Part shown: piece by piece, positions 13,629 through 21,896 of the stretch | How positions within the stretch are numbered: position 1 is the first letter of the stretch | Layout: every line of letters begins with the position of its first letter | Assembly (NCBI GenBank): GCA_030152225.1 | Contig: JASLHL010000291.1 | Coordinates: 1 to 25,138 of the forward strand | DNA from: Flavobacterium sp. | GTDB taxonomy: Bacteria; Bacteroidota; Bacteroidia; Flavobacteriales; Flavobacteriaceae | Length of the DNA stretch: 25,138 nucleotides | Direction: 5' to 3' | Notes under the pieces: model-generated | Told to the model about the DNA's origin: nothing | The model's database searches: none | The model's input: only the letters and a program-made list of their open reading frames with translations | Program-made: the position numbers and the translations under genes

Positions 13629-14318
13629 ATGAAAAATTCAGACATTAAAGTCTTATTGGTTGATGATGAACAAGATATCATTGAAATCATCAGTTATAAT
13701 TTGGAGAAAGAAGGGTATCAAGTGAGTACAGCACGAAATGGGAAAGAGGCGATAGAAAAAGCGAAAAAAGAGCTTCCTCATCTTATTATTTTGGATGTTA
13801 TGATGCCTGAAATGGATGGAATGGAAGCTTGTGAAAACATTCGTAAAATAGACAGTTTACAAAACGTTATTATTGCGTTTTTGACTGCAAGGGGGGAAGA
13901 CTATTCTCAAGTTGCGGGGTTTGATGCTGGGGCTGATGATTATATCACCAAACCTGTAAAACCAAAAGTTTTAATGAGTAAGATTAAAGCGTTGTTGCGT
14001 CGTTTAAAAACAGTAGAAGAAACGGATAACGGAGATATTATTCAGATTGGCAATATCGAGATTAACCGAGATGAGTACAAAATTTTGATTGATGGCGTAG
14101 AATTGTCTTTACCGAGAAAAGAATTCGAATTGTTGTATTTATTGGCCTCAAAACCAGGAAAAGTATTTACAAGAGAGGAAATCTTAGACCGCGTTTGGGG
14201 GAATGAAGTGGTTGTTGGCGGAAGAACAATTGATGTGCACATCCGCAAATTAAGAGAAAAAGTAGGCGATGATTGTTTTAAGACAATTAAAGGAGTAGGC
14301 TATAAATTAGATATGTAG
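13629..14318 (+). CDS. OmpR/PhoB-family response regulator
   Basis: This is a 229-residue DNA-binding response regulator. The receiver domain (about 6-120) has the acidic pair D12/D13, phospho-acceptor D56 in IILDVMMPEMDG, T86 and K108 (YITKPVKP). The C-terminal winged helix (about 135-229) has the family signature LPRKEFELLYLLASKPGKVFTREEILDRVWG and VVGGRTIDVHIRKLREKVGD. The partner kinase starts 4 bases after the stop. The sequence resembles PhoB more than NarL- or LytR-type regulators, but the signal cannot be read directly. It lies divergent from the TonB-dependent receptor and may control it; a Pho-box-like repeat lies before the lipoprotein gene at 588-1730. The phosphate link is inference. 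Confidence 0.92.
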   Translation: MKNSDIKVLLVDDEQDIIEIISYNLEKEGYQVSTARNGKEAIEKAKKELPHLIILDVMMPEMDGMEACENIRKIDSLQNVIIAFLTARGEDYSQVAGFDAGADDYITKPVKPKVLMSKIKALLRRLKTVEETDNGDIIQIGNIEINRDEYKILIDGVELSLPRKEFELLYLLASKPGKVFTREEILDRVWGNEVVVGGRTIDVHIRKLREKVGDDCFKTIKGVGYKLDM

Positions 14319-14322
14319 TTGA

Positions 14323-15390
14323 ATGTCCATACGCTTTAAGAAATCCTACAAATTTGCTGTTAAATCAGCCTTATTAATAACAATTTGTTCCCTTGTTATT
14401 ACCTTGCCCTTTGTCTTTTTAGTTAAGGATGGAATAGGGATGCTTTTAGTTATTCACACTATATTGGTTTATTTCGCTTCTTTTTTTGTGATTCAGTATC
14501 GCGTAGAACACTTTATTTACCGTAGAATCAAAAAAATTTACGACAAAGTGTCGTTATTAGAGCACACTGATCTTCGTGCAAGTGCCGTTACAACGGATAT
14601 GAAAACGCTAACTGAAGAAATTGAAAAGTTTGCGACCAATAAAAAAATTGAGATTGAGTCTTTACAAGTTCGAGAAGAATATAGACGAGAGTTTTTAGGC
14701 AATATCTCTCACGAATTAAAGACGCCTTTGTTTATGATTCAGAGCTACCTCGAAACCTTGAGCGATGGTGCAATTGATGATCTCGAAGTACGCGATCGTT
14801 ATTTAGAACGCGCAGAACAAGGCGTAGATCGCTTGATCTATATTGTACAAGATTTGGATATGATAGCCAAATTAGAATCGGGAGATTTACACCTCAATAT
14901 TGTTGAATTTGATTTGGTTGAGACCATTCAAAATGCCTTTGATTTTTTGGAGTACAAAGCAAAAAAGAAAAATATTTCCCTACTTTTTGACATGGGCTAT
15001 AAAAAGCCAATTTATGTGGTAGGCGATAAAGAACGCATTGGACAAGTGATTACCAATTTGGTTGAGAACTCCATTAAATATGGTAAGGACAAAGGAACGA
15101 CAGAAGTAAGCATTGAAAACTTAGTGAAAAACAAATTGATTGTGCGTATTACGGACAATGGTTTGGGGATTCGAAAGGAGCATATTCCGCGTTTATTTGA
15201 GCGTTTTTACCGCATTGATAAGAGCGGAGCACGCAGTGTGGGCGGTTCGGGTTTAGGTCTGTCTATTGTCAAACATATTGTCGAAGCACACGATGAACAT
15301 ATTTATGTAGAAAGTAGCTATGGATACGGTTCGGAGTTTTCATTTACTTTAGAAAAAGCAATCGAAGTGTCCACAGAAAACGCAAGTTAA
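14323..15390 (+). CDS. PhoR/WalK-type sensor histidine kinase
   Basis: This 355-residue inner-membrane kinase pairs with the preceding regulator. Two transmembrane helices lie near residues 12-33 and 37-59 with almost no periplasmic loop between them, so the stimulus is probably sensed within the membrane, in the cytoplasm or through a partner protein. HisKA follows, with phospho-acceptor H130 in NISHELKTPL, then the ATPase domain with the N box NLVENSIKYG, DNGLGIRKEHIPRLFERFYRID and the GGSGLGLSIVKHIV loop. All catalytic motifs are intact. The lack of a periplasmic sensor domain is shared with many PhoR-type kinases. Start at the ATG 4 bases after the regulator stop. Confidence 0.92.
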   Translation: MSIRFKKSYKFAVKSALLITICSLVITLPFVFLVKDGIGMLLVIHTILVYFASFFVIQYRVEHFIYRRIKKIYDKVSLLEHTDLRASAVTTDMKTLTEEIEKFATNKKIEIESLQVREEYRREFLGNISHELKTPLFMIQSYLETLSDGAIDDLEVRDRYLERAEQGVDRLIYIVQDLDMIAKLESGDLHLNIVEFDLVETIQNAFDFLEYKAKKKNISLLFDMGYKKPIYVVGDKERIGQVITNLVENSIKYGKDKGTTEVSIENLVKNKLIVRITDNGLGIRKEHIPRLFERFYRIDKSGARSVGGSGLGLSIVKHIVEAHDEHIYVESSYGYGSEFSFTLEKAIEVSTENAS

Positions 15391-15433
15391 TTTGTGTTCC
15401 CTATAAAAAGGTTTTACTTTCGTTATATTTATT

Positions 15434-15441
15434 TAATTTTG
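15434..15441 (+). promoter_or_regulatory. Candidate -7 box upstream of trmB
   Basis: TAATTTTG is a perfect match to the Bacteroidota -7 consensus TAnnTTTG, 24 bases before the GTG start of trmB. The -33 region has only a T-rich stretch near 15412-15415. It suggests trmB and the genes behind it form their own transcript. Confidence 0.5.
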
Positions 15442-15465
15442 CGTCGAATTTAAACGAATAACCCT

Positions 15466-16137
15466 GTGGGAAGTAAAAACAAGTTAAAGCGATTTAGAGA
15501 AAACGAAACGTTCGGTAATGTTTTCCAACCATCAAGAGAAGAAATGATTGCTAAATTGCCTCAAAAAGGCAAATGGGCATCGGAAGTATTTAAAAACAAT
15601 AACCCTATTGTTTTAGAACTAGGCTGTGGAAAAGGAGAATATACAGTAGAATTAGCTCGTCGTTATCCCAATACCAACTTTATTGGTATCGATATCAAAG
15701 GCGCTCGTTTTTGGAGAGGTGCTAAAACAGCAGTTGAGGAGGGGTTAACCAATGTTGCCTTTTTGCGTACCCAGATTGAATTGATCGAATTTGCTTTTGA
15801 ACAAGGGGAAGTGAGTGAAATCTGGATTACCTTCCCAGATCCACAAATAAAATACAAGCGCACCAAACACCGTTTGACTAATACGGAGTTTTTACAGCGT
15901 TATAAAAATATCTTGACTGTTGATGGGGTAGTGAATCTAAAGACGGACAGTGAATTCATGCACGGCTACACTTTAGGTTTATTGCATGGAGAAGGACATG
16001 AAGTGATTTATGCCAATCACCACGTGTATAAAAATGAAGGGGCTCCATCGGTAGTAACTGAAATTCAAACATTTTATGAATCACAGTATTTAGAACAGAA
16101 TAAGGCCATTACTTATATTCAATTCAGAGTTAAATAA
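15466..16137 (+). CDS. trmB: tRNA (guanine-N7-)-methyltransferase
   Basis: TrmB uses S-adenosylmethionine to form m7G46 in the variable loop of tRNAs. The 223-residue product begins MGSKNKLKRFRENETF, as do many Bacteroidota TrmB proteins, and carries the SAM-binding motif VLELGCGKGEYT, IGIDIKGARFWRG, the TFPDPQIKYKRTKHRLT motif and the terminal substrate-binding part (APSVVTEIQTFYES). The start is GTG at 15466, chosen because the N-terminus from there matches the family and no ATG upstream fits. It is followed 3 bases later by the LysE-type exporter gene. Confidence 0.93.
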   Translation: MGSKNKLKRFRENETFGNVFQPSREEMIAKLPQKGKWASEVFKNNNPIVLELGCGKGEYTVELARRYPNTNFIGIDIKGARFWRGAKTAVEEGLTNVAFLRTQIELIEFAFEQGEVSEIWITFPDPQIKYKRTKHRLTNTEFLQRYKNILTVDGVVNLKTDSEFMHGYTLGLLHGEGHEVIYANHHVYKNEGAPSVVTEIQTFYESQYLEQNKAITYIQFRVK

Positions 16138-16140
16138 CGG

Positions 16141-16764
16141 ATGGATCATTATTTTATCTTATTAATTATCGGCTTTTTAGCAGCAGTGATTGGTGTTTCC
16201 CTTCCAGGCTTACTCAATATGACTGCTGTTAAAGTAGCTCAAGAAAGAGGGCGACCAGCTTCTATTATGTATATTGCAGGGGCACTATCCGTTATTTTTG
16301 TGCAAACCTATGTCGCTATATTTTTCGCTAAATTAATTGATTCAAGCCCTTTTATTACTGAAATTCTACATGAAATAGGCTTGGTAATTTTCGGATCCTT
16401 AACGCTCTATTTTTTAGTGTTTGCCAAGCGAAAGAAAAAAGAAGAAAATGAAGAGGTTAAACGCTTGAAGAACCCCTATATCTATGGTGCACTTCTAGCT
16501 TTGATCAATGTATTTTCTATTCCCTATTACGTTTTTCTCAGTGTGACTTTAGCGTCCTATCAATACCCTATTTTTGAGTGGTTATATACTGTAATCTTTT
16601 CTATTGGTGTGGTTTTAGGTTCTGGCTTGATGTTTTACGCCTATATATCGGTGTTTAGGAAAGTGGCCAATGAAAACGCTTTTCTATTGAGAAACATCAA
16701 CTATGTGATTGGTTCAATAACGGGAATTATTTGTTTGATTACGCTTTATAAATTACTTCGTTAG
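16141..16764 (+). CDS. LysE/RhtB-family transporter
   Basis: This 207-residue inner-membrane protein has about six hydrophobic helices. The first carries a SLPGLLNMTAVKVAQERG segment, equivalent to the PGPN-type N-terminal motif of LysE/RhtB amino-acid exporters. A charged cytoplasmic loop (KRKKKEENEEVKR) separates the two halves. The family exports amino acids or related small molecules; the substrate is not readable here. It starts 3 bases after trmB and its TAG overlaps the GTG start of the next gene by one base, so the three genes look like one transcript. Confidence 0.75.
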   Translation: MDHYFILLIIGFLAAVIGVSLPGLLNMTAVKVAQERGRPASIMYIAGALSVIFVQTYVAIFFAKLIDSSPFITEILHEIGLVIFGSLTLYFLVFAKRKKKEENEEVKRLKNPYIYGALLALINVFSIPYYVFLSVTLASYQYPIFEWLYTVIFSIGVVLGSGLMFYAYISVFRKVANENAFLLRNINYVIGSITGIICLITLYKLLR

Positions 16765-17093
16765 TGACAGATTCAGCTAATTTTTTTGAACGAGTATATG
16801 CTGTGGTACGCGAGATACCAGAAGGTAGAGTAACCACGTATGGCGCTATAGCCAAAGCGATTGGAGCACCTCGTTCAGCAAGAGTGGTGGGGTATGCAAT
16901 GAACGCTTCTCATTTTGATGATTCTGTTCCTGCTCATCGCGTGGTTAATCGGCTGGGTATGCTCAGTGGAAAACATCATTTCGATGGAACCAATCTAATG
17001 CAACAATTACTAGAAAGTGAAGGAGTAATCATTAAGGATAATCAAGTGCAAAACTTCAATTCACTCCTTTGGATTCCCGCTGTCCAATTCTAA
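16764..17093 (+). CDS. Alkyltransferase-like protein (MGMT family, no acceptor Cys)
   Basis: This 109-residue protein matches the DNA-binding domain of O6-alkylguanine-DNA alkyltransferases: GRVTTYGAIAKAIGAPRSARVVGYAMNA with the helix-turn-helix and Arg finger, then PAHRVVNRLGMLSG. True transferases have PCHRV; here the acceptor Cys is Ala. That and the short length place it with the ATL proteins, which bind O6-alkylguanine and hand it to nucleotide excision repair instead of removing the alkyl group (known for the family). The start is a GTG at 16764 sharing a base with the upstream stop, which suggests translational coupling. The downstream minus-strand kinase gene ends one base away. Confidence 0.88.
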   Translation: MTDSANFFERVYAVVREIPEGRVTTYGAIAKAIGAPRSARVVGYAMNASHFDDSVPAHRVVNRLGMLSGKHHFDGTNLMQQLLESEGVIIKDNQVQNFNSLLWIPAVQF

Positions 17094-17094
17094 A

Positions 17095-18423
17095 TTAGAC
17101 GATAGGAAAATTGATGCTAAAATACGTCAGTTCTTCTTTTCGGTTAAATGTCAAATAACCGTTGTGCATTTCAACGATGTTCTTCGATAATGGTAAGCCA
17201 ATTCCTGCACCATCTTCGCGTGTGGTATAAAAAGGGATGAAAATCTTGGGTTTTATTTCTTCTGGAATACCTTTGCCATTGTCAATAATATCAATCCACA
17301 AGCGATTGTTGCGTTCAAATAAGTGAACGGTAATCTTTTTTTCTTCTAGATTTTTTACCGCATAAATGGCATTGGTCAATACGTTGATGAAGACTTGTTC
17401 CATTTGCTTAGCATCCCAATAGAGTGACACCTGTGTTTCAATGGTCGTGTGTAATGTAATGTTGTACTGCTGGCAAATCGGTTTGAGTATTGCCAAGCTG
17501 TTGGAGAGTATTTCTGCGCTGTTTACCCAGGCTTTTTGAGGGCTTGGGAGCATGGTTAACTTGCGGTAGTTGTCGATGAATTGACGCAAGTGATTTGTGC
17601 GATTGGCAATGGTCTGTATGCTTAGTTTTAAATCGTCCATGTCATCTGCAGTTAATGACTCTTCTTCTTCTAATACTTCCAGCGTATTATGCGCTAAGGA
17701 ATGGATAGGAGTCAAAGAATTCATAATCTCATGTGAGATAACTTTCATCAAATTCTCCCACGTATCTTTTTCTTTTTTATCCAATACTTTCTGAATGGAA
17801 TCGAGCAAAACAATATAAAACTCTTGATTCTGACTCATTGTTATAGACGTTTGTAGGATAAAGGTTTGTTTTTCCTCTCCTTCTATCCGCATATCCAATG
17901 AGTTTTTAGACTCTTTAAATTCCAACTGTTCCAGGTATTGTGTTAGGTTCGGAAGTAAACGCGCAAGGTTATTCCACGATTTTACTTTGGGAATATCAAA
18001 TAGTTTAGCAAAATAGTCATTGATTAAAAAGATATTCCATGTTTCTTTATCGCGTTCAAAGATGATAATACCCGTTTCTAAGTTGTTCAAAATGTTGAGG
18101 TAGACCAATTCCTTTACTTCATTTTGTTCCTGTTCATTTTGCAGCTTCTGATACAGAGTTTGCAAGTTGTGAAAGGTTTCATTGGCCTGTTTTTTATTGG
18201 ATTTCAGAGAGAAATCATTGTAGATCATTGCCAGTACCAATCGGTCAATAATACTGTAGTATTTGCGTTGATAGTTATATAGTTCAAGTAAACAGCCGAT
18301 CACGACGAGAATCGAAATGAAAGCCGTGTAGGTGTACTGTTGTACAAACAACCAAACAGCAGTCAGTGATAAACCGAGGATGAGCAAGATGCGCATAAAA
18401 ACTTTGAAGTGAAACGACAGCAT
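17095..18423 (-). CDS. NtrB-type sensor histidine kinase
   Basis: This 442-residue kinase is the partner of the NtrC-type regulator encoded 10 bases upstream on the same strand. Two transmembrane helices lie near residues 9-27 and 33-50, separated by only a few residues. A PAS-like region follows (about 105-210, ILNNLETGIIIFERDKETWN and FLINDYFAKLF), then a dimerisation/phospho-acceptor segment with H231 in VISHEIMNSLTPIHSL, and an ATPase domain with VFINVLTNAIYAV, DNGKGIPEEIKPKIFIPFYTT and GAGIGLPLSKNIV. The HEIMNSLTP motif is typical of Bacteroidota kinases paired with sigma-54 activators. The near absence of a periplasmic domain suggests sensing in the membrane, in the cytoplasm or through a transporter, such as the ABC system encoded divergently. 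Confidence 0.9.
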   Translation of the reverse strand: MLSFHFKVFMRILLILGLSLTAVWLFVQQYTYTAFISILVVIGCLLELYNYQRKYYSIIDRLVLAMIYNDFSLKSNKKQANETFHNLQTLYQKLQNEQEQNEVKELVYLNILNNLETGIIIFERDKETWNIFLINDYFAKLFDIPKVKSWNNLARLLPNLTQYLEQLEFKESKNSLDMRIEGEEKQTFILQTSITMSQNQEFYIVLLDSIQKVLDKKEKDTWENLMKVISHEIMNSLTPIHSLAHNTLEVLEEEESLTADDMDDLKLSIQTIANRTNHLRQFIDNYRKLTMLPSPQKAWVNSAEILSNSLAILKPICQQYNITLHTTIETQVSLYWDAKQMEQVFINVLTNAIYAVKNLEEKKITVHLFERNNRLWIDIIDNGKGIPEEIKPKIFIPFYTTREDGAGIGLPLSKNIVEMHNGYLTFNRKEELTYFSINFPIV

Positions 18424-18433
18424 AGGGTGTGTT

Positions 18434-19783
18434 TTAGTTTTTAATGTTATACTTTTCTAGTCTGCGATATAAAGCGGCACGAGATAACCCCAATTCTTCG
18501 GCTGCTTGGCTAATATTGCCATTGGATTTTTCAAGGGTTTTGATAATGGTAGTTCGCTCAATATCCTGTAGCGTTGTGTCATCAAGGGAACCTTCTTTAA
18601 TAGCCGCAGCGGAGATACCGAAATCGTGTAAAGTTAGCTCTTCAGCTTCCGTTAAAATTAAGGCGCGTTCGACGCGATTTTGCATTTCTCTAATATTTCC
18701 ACGCCATTCATAGTTACAGAGTGATTCTAAGGTGTTGGCGTTAATTTTAGGTTGTTCGATTTGATACTTTGCTGCATATTGTTCCATAAAGAAATCCAAT
18801 AAAGCAGGAATATCTTCTTTGCGTTCTCTCAAGGCAGGTAATGGAAGTACGACTGTATTGATTCTATAGTATAAATCCTCGCGGAACTCTTTCTGTGCAA
18901 CTTCTGTTTCAATATCTGCGTTGGTAGCCGTAATAATGCGTACATCAACAGGACGAGGTTGAGATTCACCCAATCGAATAACGGATTTGGATTGAATCAC
19001 TTGGAGTAGTTTGGCCTGTAAATGCAAGGGAACATTGCCTATCTCATCTAAGAAAATAGTTCCGCCATGTGCCGCTTCAAAGCGACCTGCTGTATCTTGT
19101 TTAGCATCTGTAAAAGCTCCTTTAGCATAACCAAATAATTCACTCTCAAATAGATTTGCATTTAAGGATCCCAAATCGACATGGACAAAAGGTTGATTCT
19201 TGCGCGTCGAATTTTGGTGGATGTAAGCAGCTAGTACGTATTTACCTGTTCCATTTTCGCCCAAAATCAGGGTATTGACTTCCGTTTGTGCTACGCGTTG
19301 TGCCATGCGATATGTTTTCTGAATCGCGGGTGATGTACCTTCAAAATACGTAGACTTCTCTTGGATAACAGTTGATGGTTCTTGTTCTTTCTTGCGTCTT
19401 TGTTGAACGGCTTTCTTCACAATATCAACCAAATGATCGTTGTCCCACGGCTTTAATAAATAATCAATTGCCCCTAGTTTAATGCCCTCAACGGCACTTT
19501 CCACATGCCCATACGAAGTCATCAAAATAATCTGCGCCTGTGGATAGTTGGATTTGATTTCTTTAAACCAGAAAATTCCCTCTTTCCCATCCTCAAAACC
19601 CACGCGGTAATTCATGTCTAAAATAATCACATCAACAGGAGTATTCTGTAGGATTTCGAAGATCTTTTTGGGGTTGTTATTGGTCAAAACCGACTCGAAA
19701 TGACGTTTCAAAAGCAGCTTAGCAGCGATTAAGACTTCTGTATTGTCATCTAAAACTAGAATGGTGGCATTTGTTTTTCTCAT
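18434..19783 (-). CDS. NtrC-family sigma-54-dependent response regulator
   Basis: This 449-residue activator has a receiver domain (about 5-125; D12/D13, phospho-acceptor D56 in VIILDMN, K111), a central AAA+ domain (about 145-385) and a Fis-type helix-turn-helix (about 425-446, NGNISQAAEELGLSRAALYRRL). The Walker A motif is GENGTGK (175-181) and Walker B is GTIFLDEIGN (241-250). The sigma-54 contact loop reads GAFTDA (222-227) in place of GAFTGA, a variant common in Bacteroidota members. It should activate a sigma-54 promoter when phosphorylated by the downstream kinase. The divergent ABC export operon is the obvious target, and a near-perfect palindrome lies between them at 19819-19838. Control of that operon is inference from position. 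Confidence 0.92.
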   Translation of the reverse strand: MRKTNATILVLDDNTEVLIAAKLLLKRHFESVLTNNNPKKIFEILQNTPVDVIILDMNYRVGFEDGKEGIFWFKEIKSNYPQAQIILMTSYGHVESAVEGIKLGAIDYLLKPWDNDHLVDIVKKAVQQRRKKEQEPSTVIQEKSTYFEGTSPAIQKTYRMAQRVAQTEVNTLILGENGTGKYVLAAYIHQNSTRKNQPFVHVDLGSLNANLFESELFGYAKGAFTDAKQDTAGRFEAAHGGTIFLDEIGNVPLHLQAKLLQVIQSKSVIRLGESQPRPVDVRIITATNADIETEVAQKEFREDLYYRINTVVLPLPALRERKEDIPALLDFFMEQYAAKYQIEQPKINANTLESLCNYEWRGNIREMQNRVERALILTEAEELTLHDFGISAAAIKEGSLDDTTLQDIERTTIIKTLEKSNGNISQAAEELGLSRAALYRRLEKYNIKN

Positions 19784-19818
19784 GGTTATGGACTCTGTAG
19801 TTTGAAATCGTACATTTT

Positions 19819-19838
19819 AGTGTTCAATAGCGGACACT
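19819..19838. promoter_or_regulatory. Palindrome, candidate activator-binding site
   Basis: AGTGTTCAATAGCGGACACT is an inverted repeat whose 7-base arms (19819-19825 and 19832-19838) differ at one position. It lies about 110 bases upstream of the HlyD-type start and about 45 bases upstream of the regulator start. This is a suitable place for an enhancer site of the NtrC-type regulator that could control both directions. Binding is inferred. Confidence 0.5.
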
Positions 19839-19898
19839 TTAAAAATAAATTAAATTATATCTTATTGAATTACAGGGTATTGTTTGTTTTTTATTTTA

Positions 19899-19914
19899 CG
19901 GCATGTTTTTGTTA
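19899..19914 (+). promoter_or_regulatory. Weak candidate sigma-54 promoter
   Basis: CGGCATGTTTTTGTTA has a GGCA -24-like element and a TTGT -12-like element, but the spacing is one base shorter than the canonical TGGCAC-N5-TTGC layout and the -12 C is replaced by T. It lies about 70 bases downstream of the palindrome and 24 bases before the ATG at 19938. It is the best match I see, not a good one. Confidence 0.25.
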
Positions 19915-19937
19915 GTATACCTGTAAAAGAAAGTAGT

Positions 19938-21179
19938 ATGGACAAGGTTCTGCCTCGTAAAAATAGAAAAAAACAAAAGATTTTACTAATTATTGGTGGG
20001 GTACTCCTCCTCGGACTCACTTCGTATGTAACGTTTTTTCAAGATATTGTATTAAATGTATCGAAAAAGGAAATTCGAATTACCGAAGTCAAAGAAGGCC
20101 TCTTCGAAGAGTATATTTCCTTTCAGGGAAAAGTAGAACCTTTGCAATCTCTATTAATTAACATTGCTGAAGGTGGTGCGGTGAGTGAAATATTTGTGGA
20201 GAACGGCAGTGTGATTCAAAAAGGAGATCCCTTGGTTTTATTGCACAATCCCAGTTCGGAGTTAGCCTATATGTCACAAGAATCGTCTTTGATTGAGCAA
20301 ATGAATAATTTGAATGTCAATTTGATGAATATACGCAACCAAGAAATTGGCTTGATGAAAGATTTAATTAGCATCGAATACGAATACAAAAATGCAGAGC
20401 TACAATATACGCTGAATAAGAAATTATTTGATCAAGAGATTTTATCTTTGAATGAGTGGAATCAAACCGTTGAAAGTTTTTCCTACCAAAAAAAGAGAAA
20501 GGCGTTGATGGAGCAAAGTGTGGAGAAGGAGAAACAATCCAATCAGGTACAGGTTCGACAAATCAATCAGTCGATTGCGGTGATTCAACGAAGCTTGGAC
20601 AAGCTCAAAGAAAACAAGCAGAATTTTTTATTGAAAGCGCCCATTTCTGGTCGATTATCTTCGTTTGATCCCATGCTGGGAAAAACGTATAACGGAGGCG
20701 AAAGCATAGGTAAAATAGACGTACTAGAAGGCTATAAATTAGTCGCCAATGTCGATGAGTTCTATTTGGATCGCGTTGTCGTTGGTCAAAAGGGTCAGGT
20801 GGATATTAAAGGACAATTGGTGGCAGTTGAGGTGATTAAAGTATTGCCAGAAATTATCAATGGACGCTTTGAAGTGCAGTTGAGCTTTAGGAGTGATACG
20901 GAATTAAAATTACAAGAAGGTAATAGTATGGGGATCAAGTTATTCCTTTCAGGTAAAGAGCAGCGTCTATTGTTGGCTAAGGGGAGTTTTGCTACAGATA
21001 CCAAAGGGGAATGGGTGTATGTGATCAAAGATGGAAAATCAGCAAGGCGACAAATAGAAATTGGCCGTGAAAACCCAGCCTATTATGAAGTGATTTCGGG
21101 CTTATCTCCAGGAGAACAAGTTATTATATCAAGTTATAAAGATTATTTAAGAGTGAATTATTTACAAATAAAAGAATAA
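19938..21179 (+). CDS. HlyD/MFP-type periplasmic adaptor
   Basis: This adaptor links an inner-membrane ABC transporter to the cell exterior. It is 413 residues from the ATG at 19938. An in-frame TTG start at 19884 would add 18 residues before the basic-then-hydrophobic anchor and is less likely. After KNRKKQKI comes a membrane anchor (about 13-33, ILLIIGGVLLLGLTSYV). Two half-motifs of a barrel-sandwich hybrid (INIAEGGAVSEIFVENGSVIQKGDPL and NFLLKAPISGRLSSFD) flank a coiled-coil hairpin (about 110-230, Gln/Glu/Lys-rich). Beta-barrel and membrane-proximal domains follow (YKLVANVDEFYLDRV, VISGLSPGEQVIISSYKDYLR). It is the first gene of a closely packed operon, with the ATPase gene 2 bases away, as in MacA-MacB-type export systems. 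Confidence 0.9.
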   Translation: MDKVLPRKNRKKQKILLIIGGVLLLGLTSYVTFFQDIVLNVSKKEIRITEVKEGLFEEYISFQGKVEPLQSLLINIAEGGAVSEIFVENGSVIQKGDPLVLLHNPSSELAYMSQESSLIEQMNNLNVNLMNIRNQEIGLMKDLISIEYEYKNAELQYTLNKKLFDQEILSLNEWNQTVESFSYQKKRKALMEQSVEKEKQSNQVQVRQINQSIAVIQRSLDKLKENKQNFLLKAPISGRLSSFDPMLGKTYNGGESIGKIDVLEGYKLVANVDEFYLDRVVVGQKGQVDIKGQLVAVEVIKVLPEIINGRFEVQLSFRSDTELKLQEGNSMGIKLFLSGKEQRLLLAKGSFATDTKGEWVYVIKDGKSARRQIEIGRENPAYYEVISGLSPGEQVIISSYKDYLRVNYLQIKE

Positions 21180-21181
21180 GT

Positions 21182-21886
21182 ATGGTAATATCAATTAAAC
21201 AATTGTCTCGTATTTTTCAAACGGAAGAAGTAGAGACAACCGCTTTGAATGAAGTATCCTTAGAAGTAAAAAAAGGAGAGTTTATTTCGGTGATGGGGCC
21301 TTCAGGATGTGGAAAATCAACGTTGTTGAATATCATCGGATTGTTGGATGATGCCTCTTCGGGTAGTTACCGTTTACTAGAAAAAGAGATGGTAGGCCTA
21401 ACAGAGAATCAACGTGCTATAATCCGAAAAGAGAACATCGGATTTATCTTTCAGAATTTTAATTTGATCGATGAACTTTCGGTTTATGACAATATTGAAT
21501 TGCCGTTGATTTACAACAAAGTACCCAGTGGAGAGCGCAAAAAACGAGTGATGGAAATCGCAGAGCGCTTGAATATTGTACACCGTTTGAAACACTATCC
21601 ACAACAACTTTCAGGAGGTCAACAACAACGTGTGGCTGTGGGGCGTGCGTTGATCAACAACCCCAAGATTATTTTGGCTGATGAGCCAACGGGAAACTTG
21701 GATAGTAAGAATGGTGCAGAAGTAATGGAATTGCTGACGGAACTACACCAACAAGGAGCAACCATTATCATGGTAACGCACTCCCATCACGATGCCTCCT
21801 ATTCGGAACGCACGATTTTGATGAAGGATGGTATGATTTTATCCGAAAAAATCAATACCAAGATCGTTGATGTATTTACGGTATAA
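21182..21886 (+). CDS. ABC transporter ATPase, MacB/LolD type
   Basis: This is a 234-residue nucleotide-binding subunit. All motifs are intact: Walker A GPSGCGKST, Q-loop in IGFIFQNFNLI, signature LSGGQQQRV, Walker B IILADEPTGNLD and switch His in MVTHSHHD. The DEPTGNLDSKNG style is that of the MacB/LolD/FtsE group, which work with FtsX-type permeases and act as mechanotransmitters, not classical importers. It follows the adaptor by 2 bases, and the secreted GIN-domain gene begins 10 bases on. Confidence 0.95.
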   Translation: MVISIKQLSRIFQTEEVETTALNEVSLEVKKGEFISVMGPSGCGKSTLLNIIGLLDDASSGSYRLLEKEMVGLTENQRAIIRKENIGFIFQNFNLIDELSVYDNIELPLIYNKVPSGERKKRVMEIAERLNIVHRLKHYPQQLSGGQQQRVAVGRALINNPKIILADEPTGNLDSKNGAEVMELLTELHQQGATIIMVTHSHHDASYSERTILMKDGMILSEKINTKIVDVFTV

Positions 21887-21896
21887 AAATAAAACT

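Noticed and set aside
19884..19937. TTG start giving an 18-residue longer HlyD-type adaptor
   Set aside because: The ATG at 19938 places the basic residues and membrane anchor at the N-terminus as usual. The extension would run through the likely promoter region.
21867..21896. TTG start of the GIN-domain gene overlapping the ATPase gene
   Set aside because: The ATG at 21897 begins a standard signal peptide; the extension would place charged residues before it and overlap the upstream gene.
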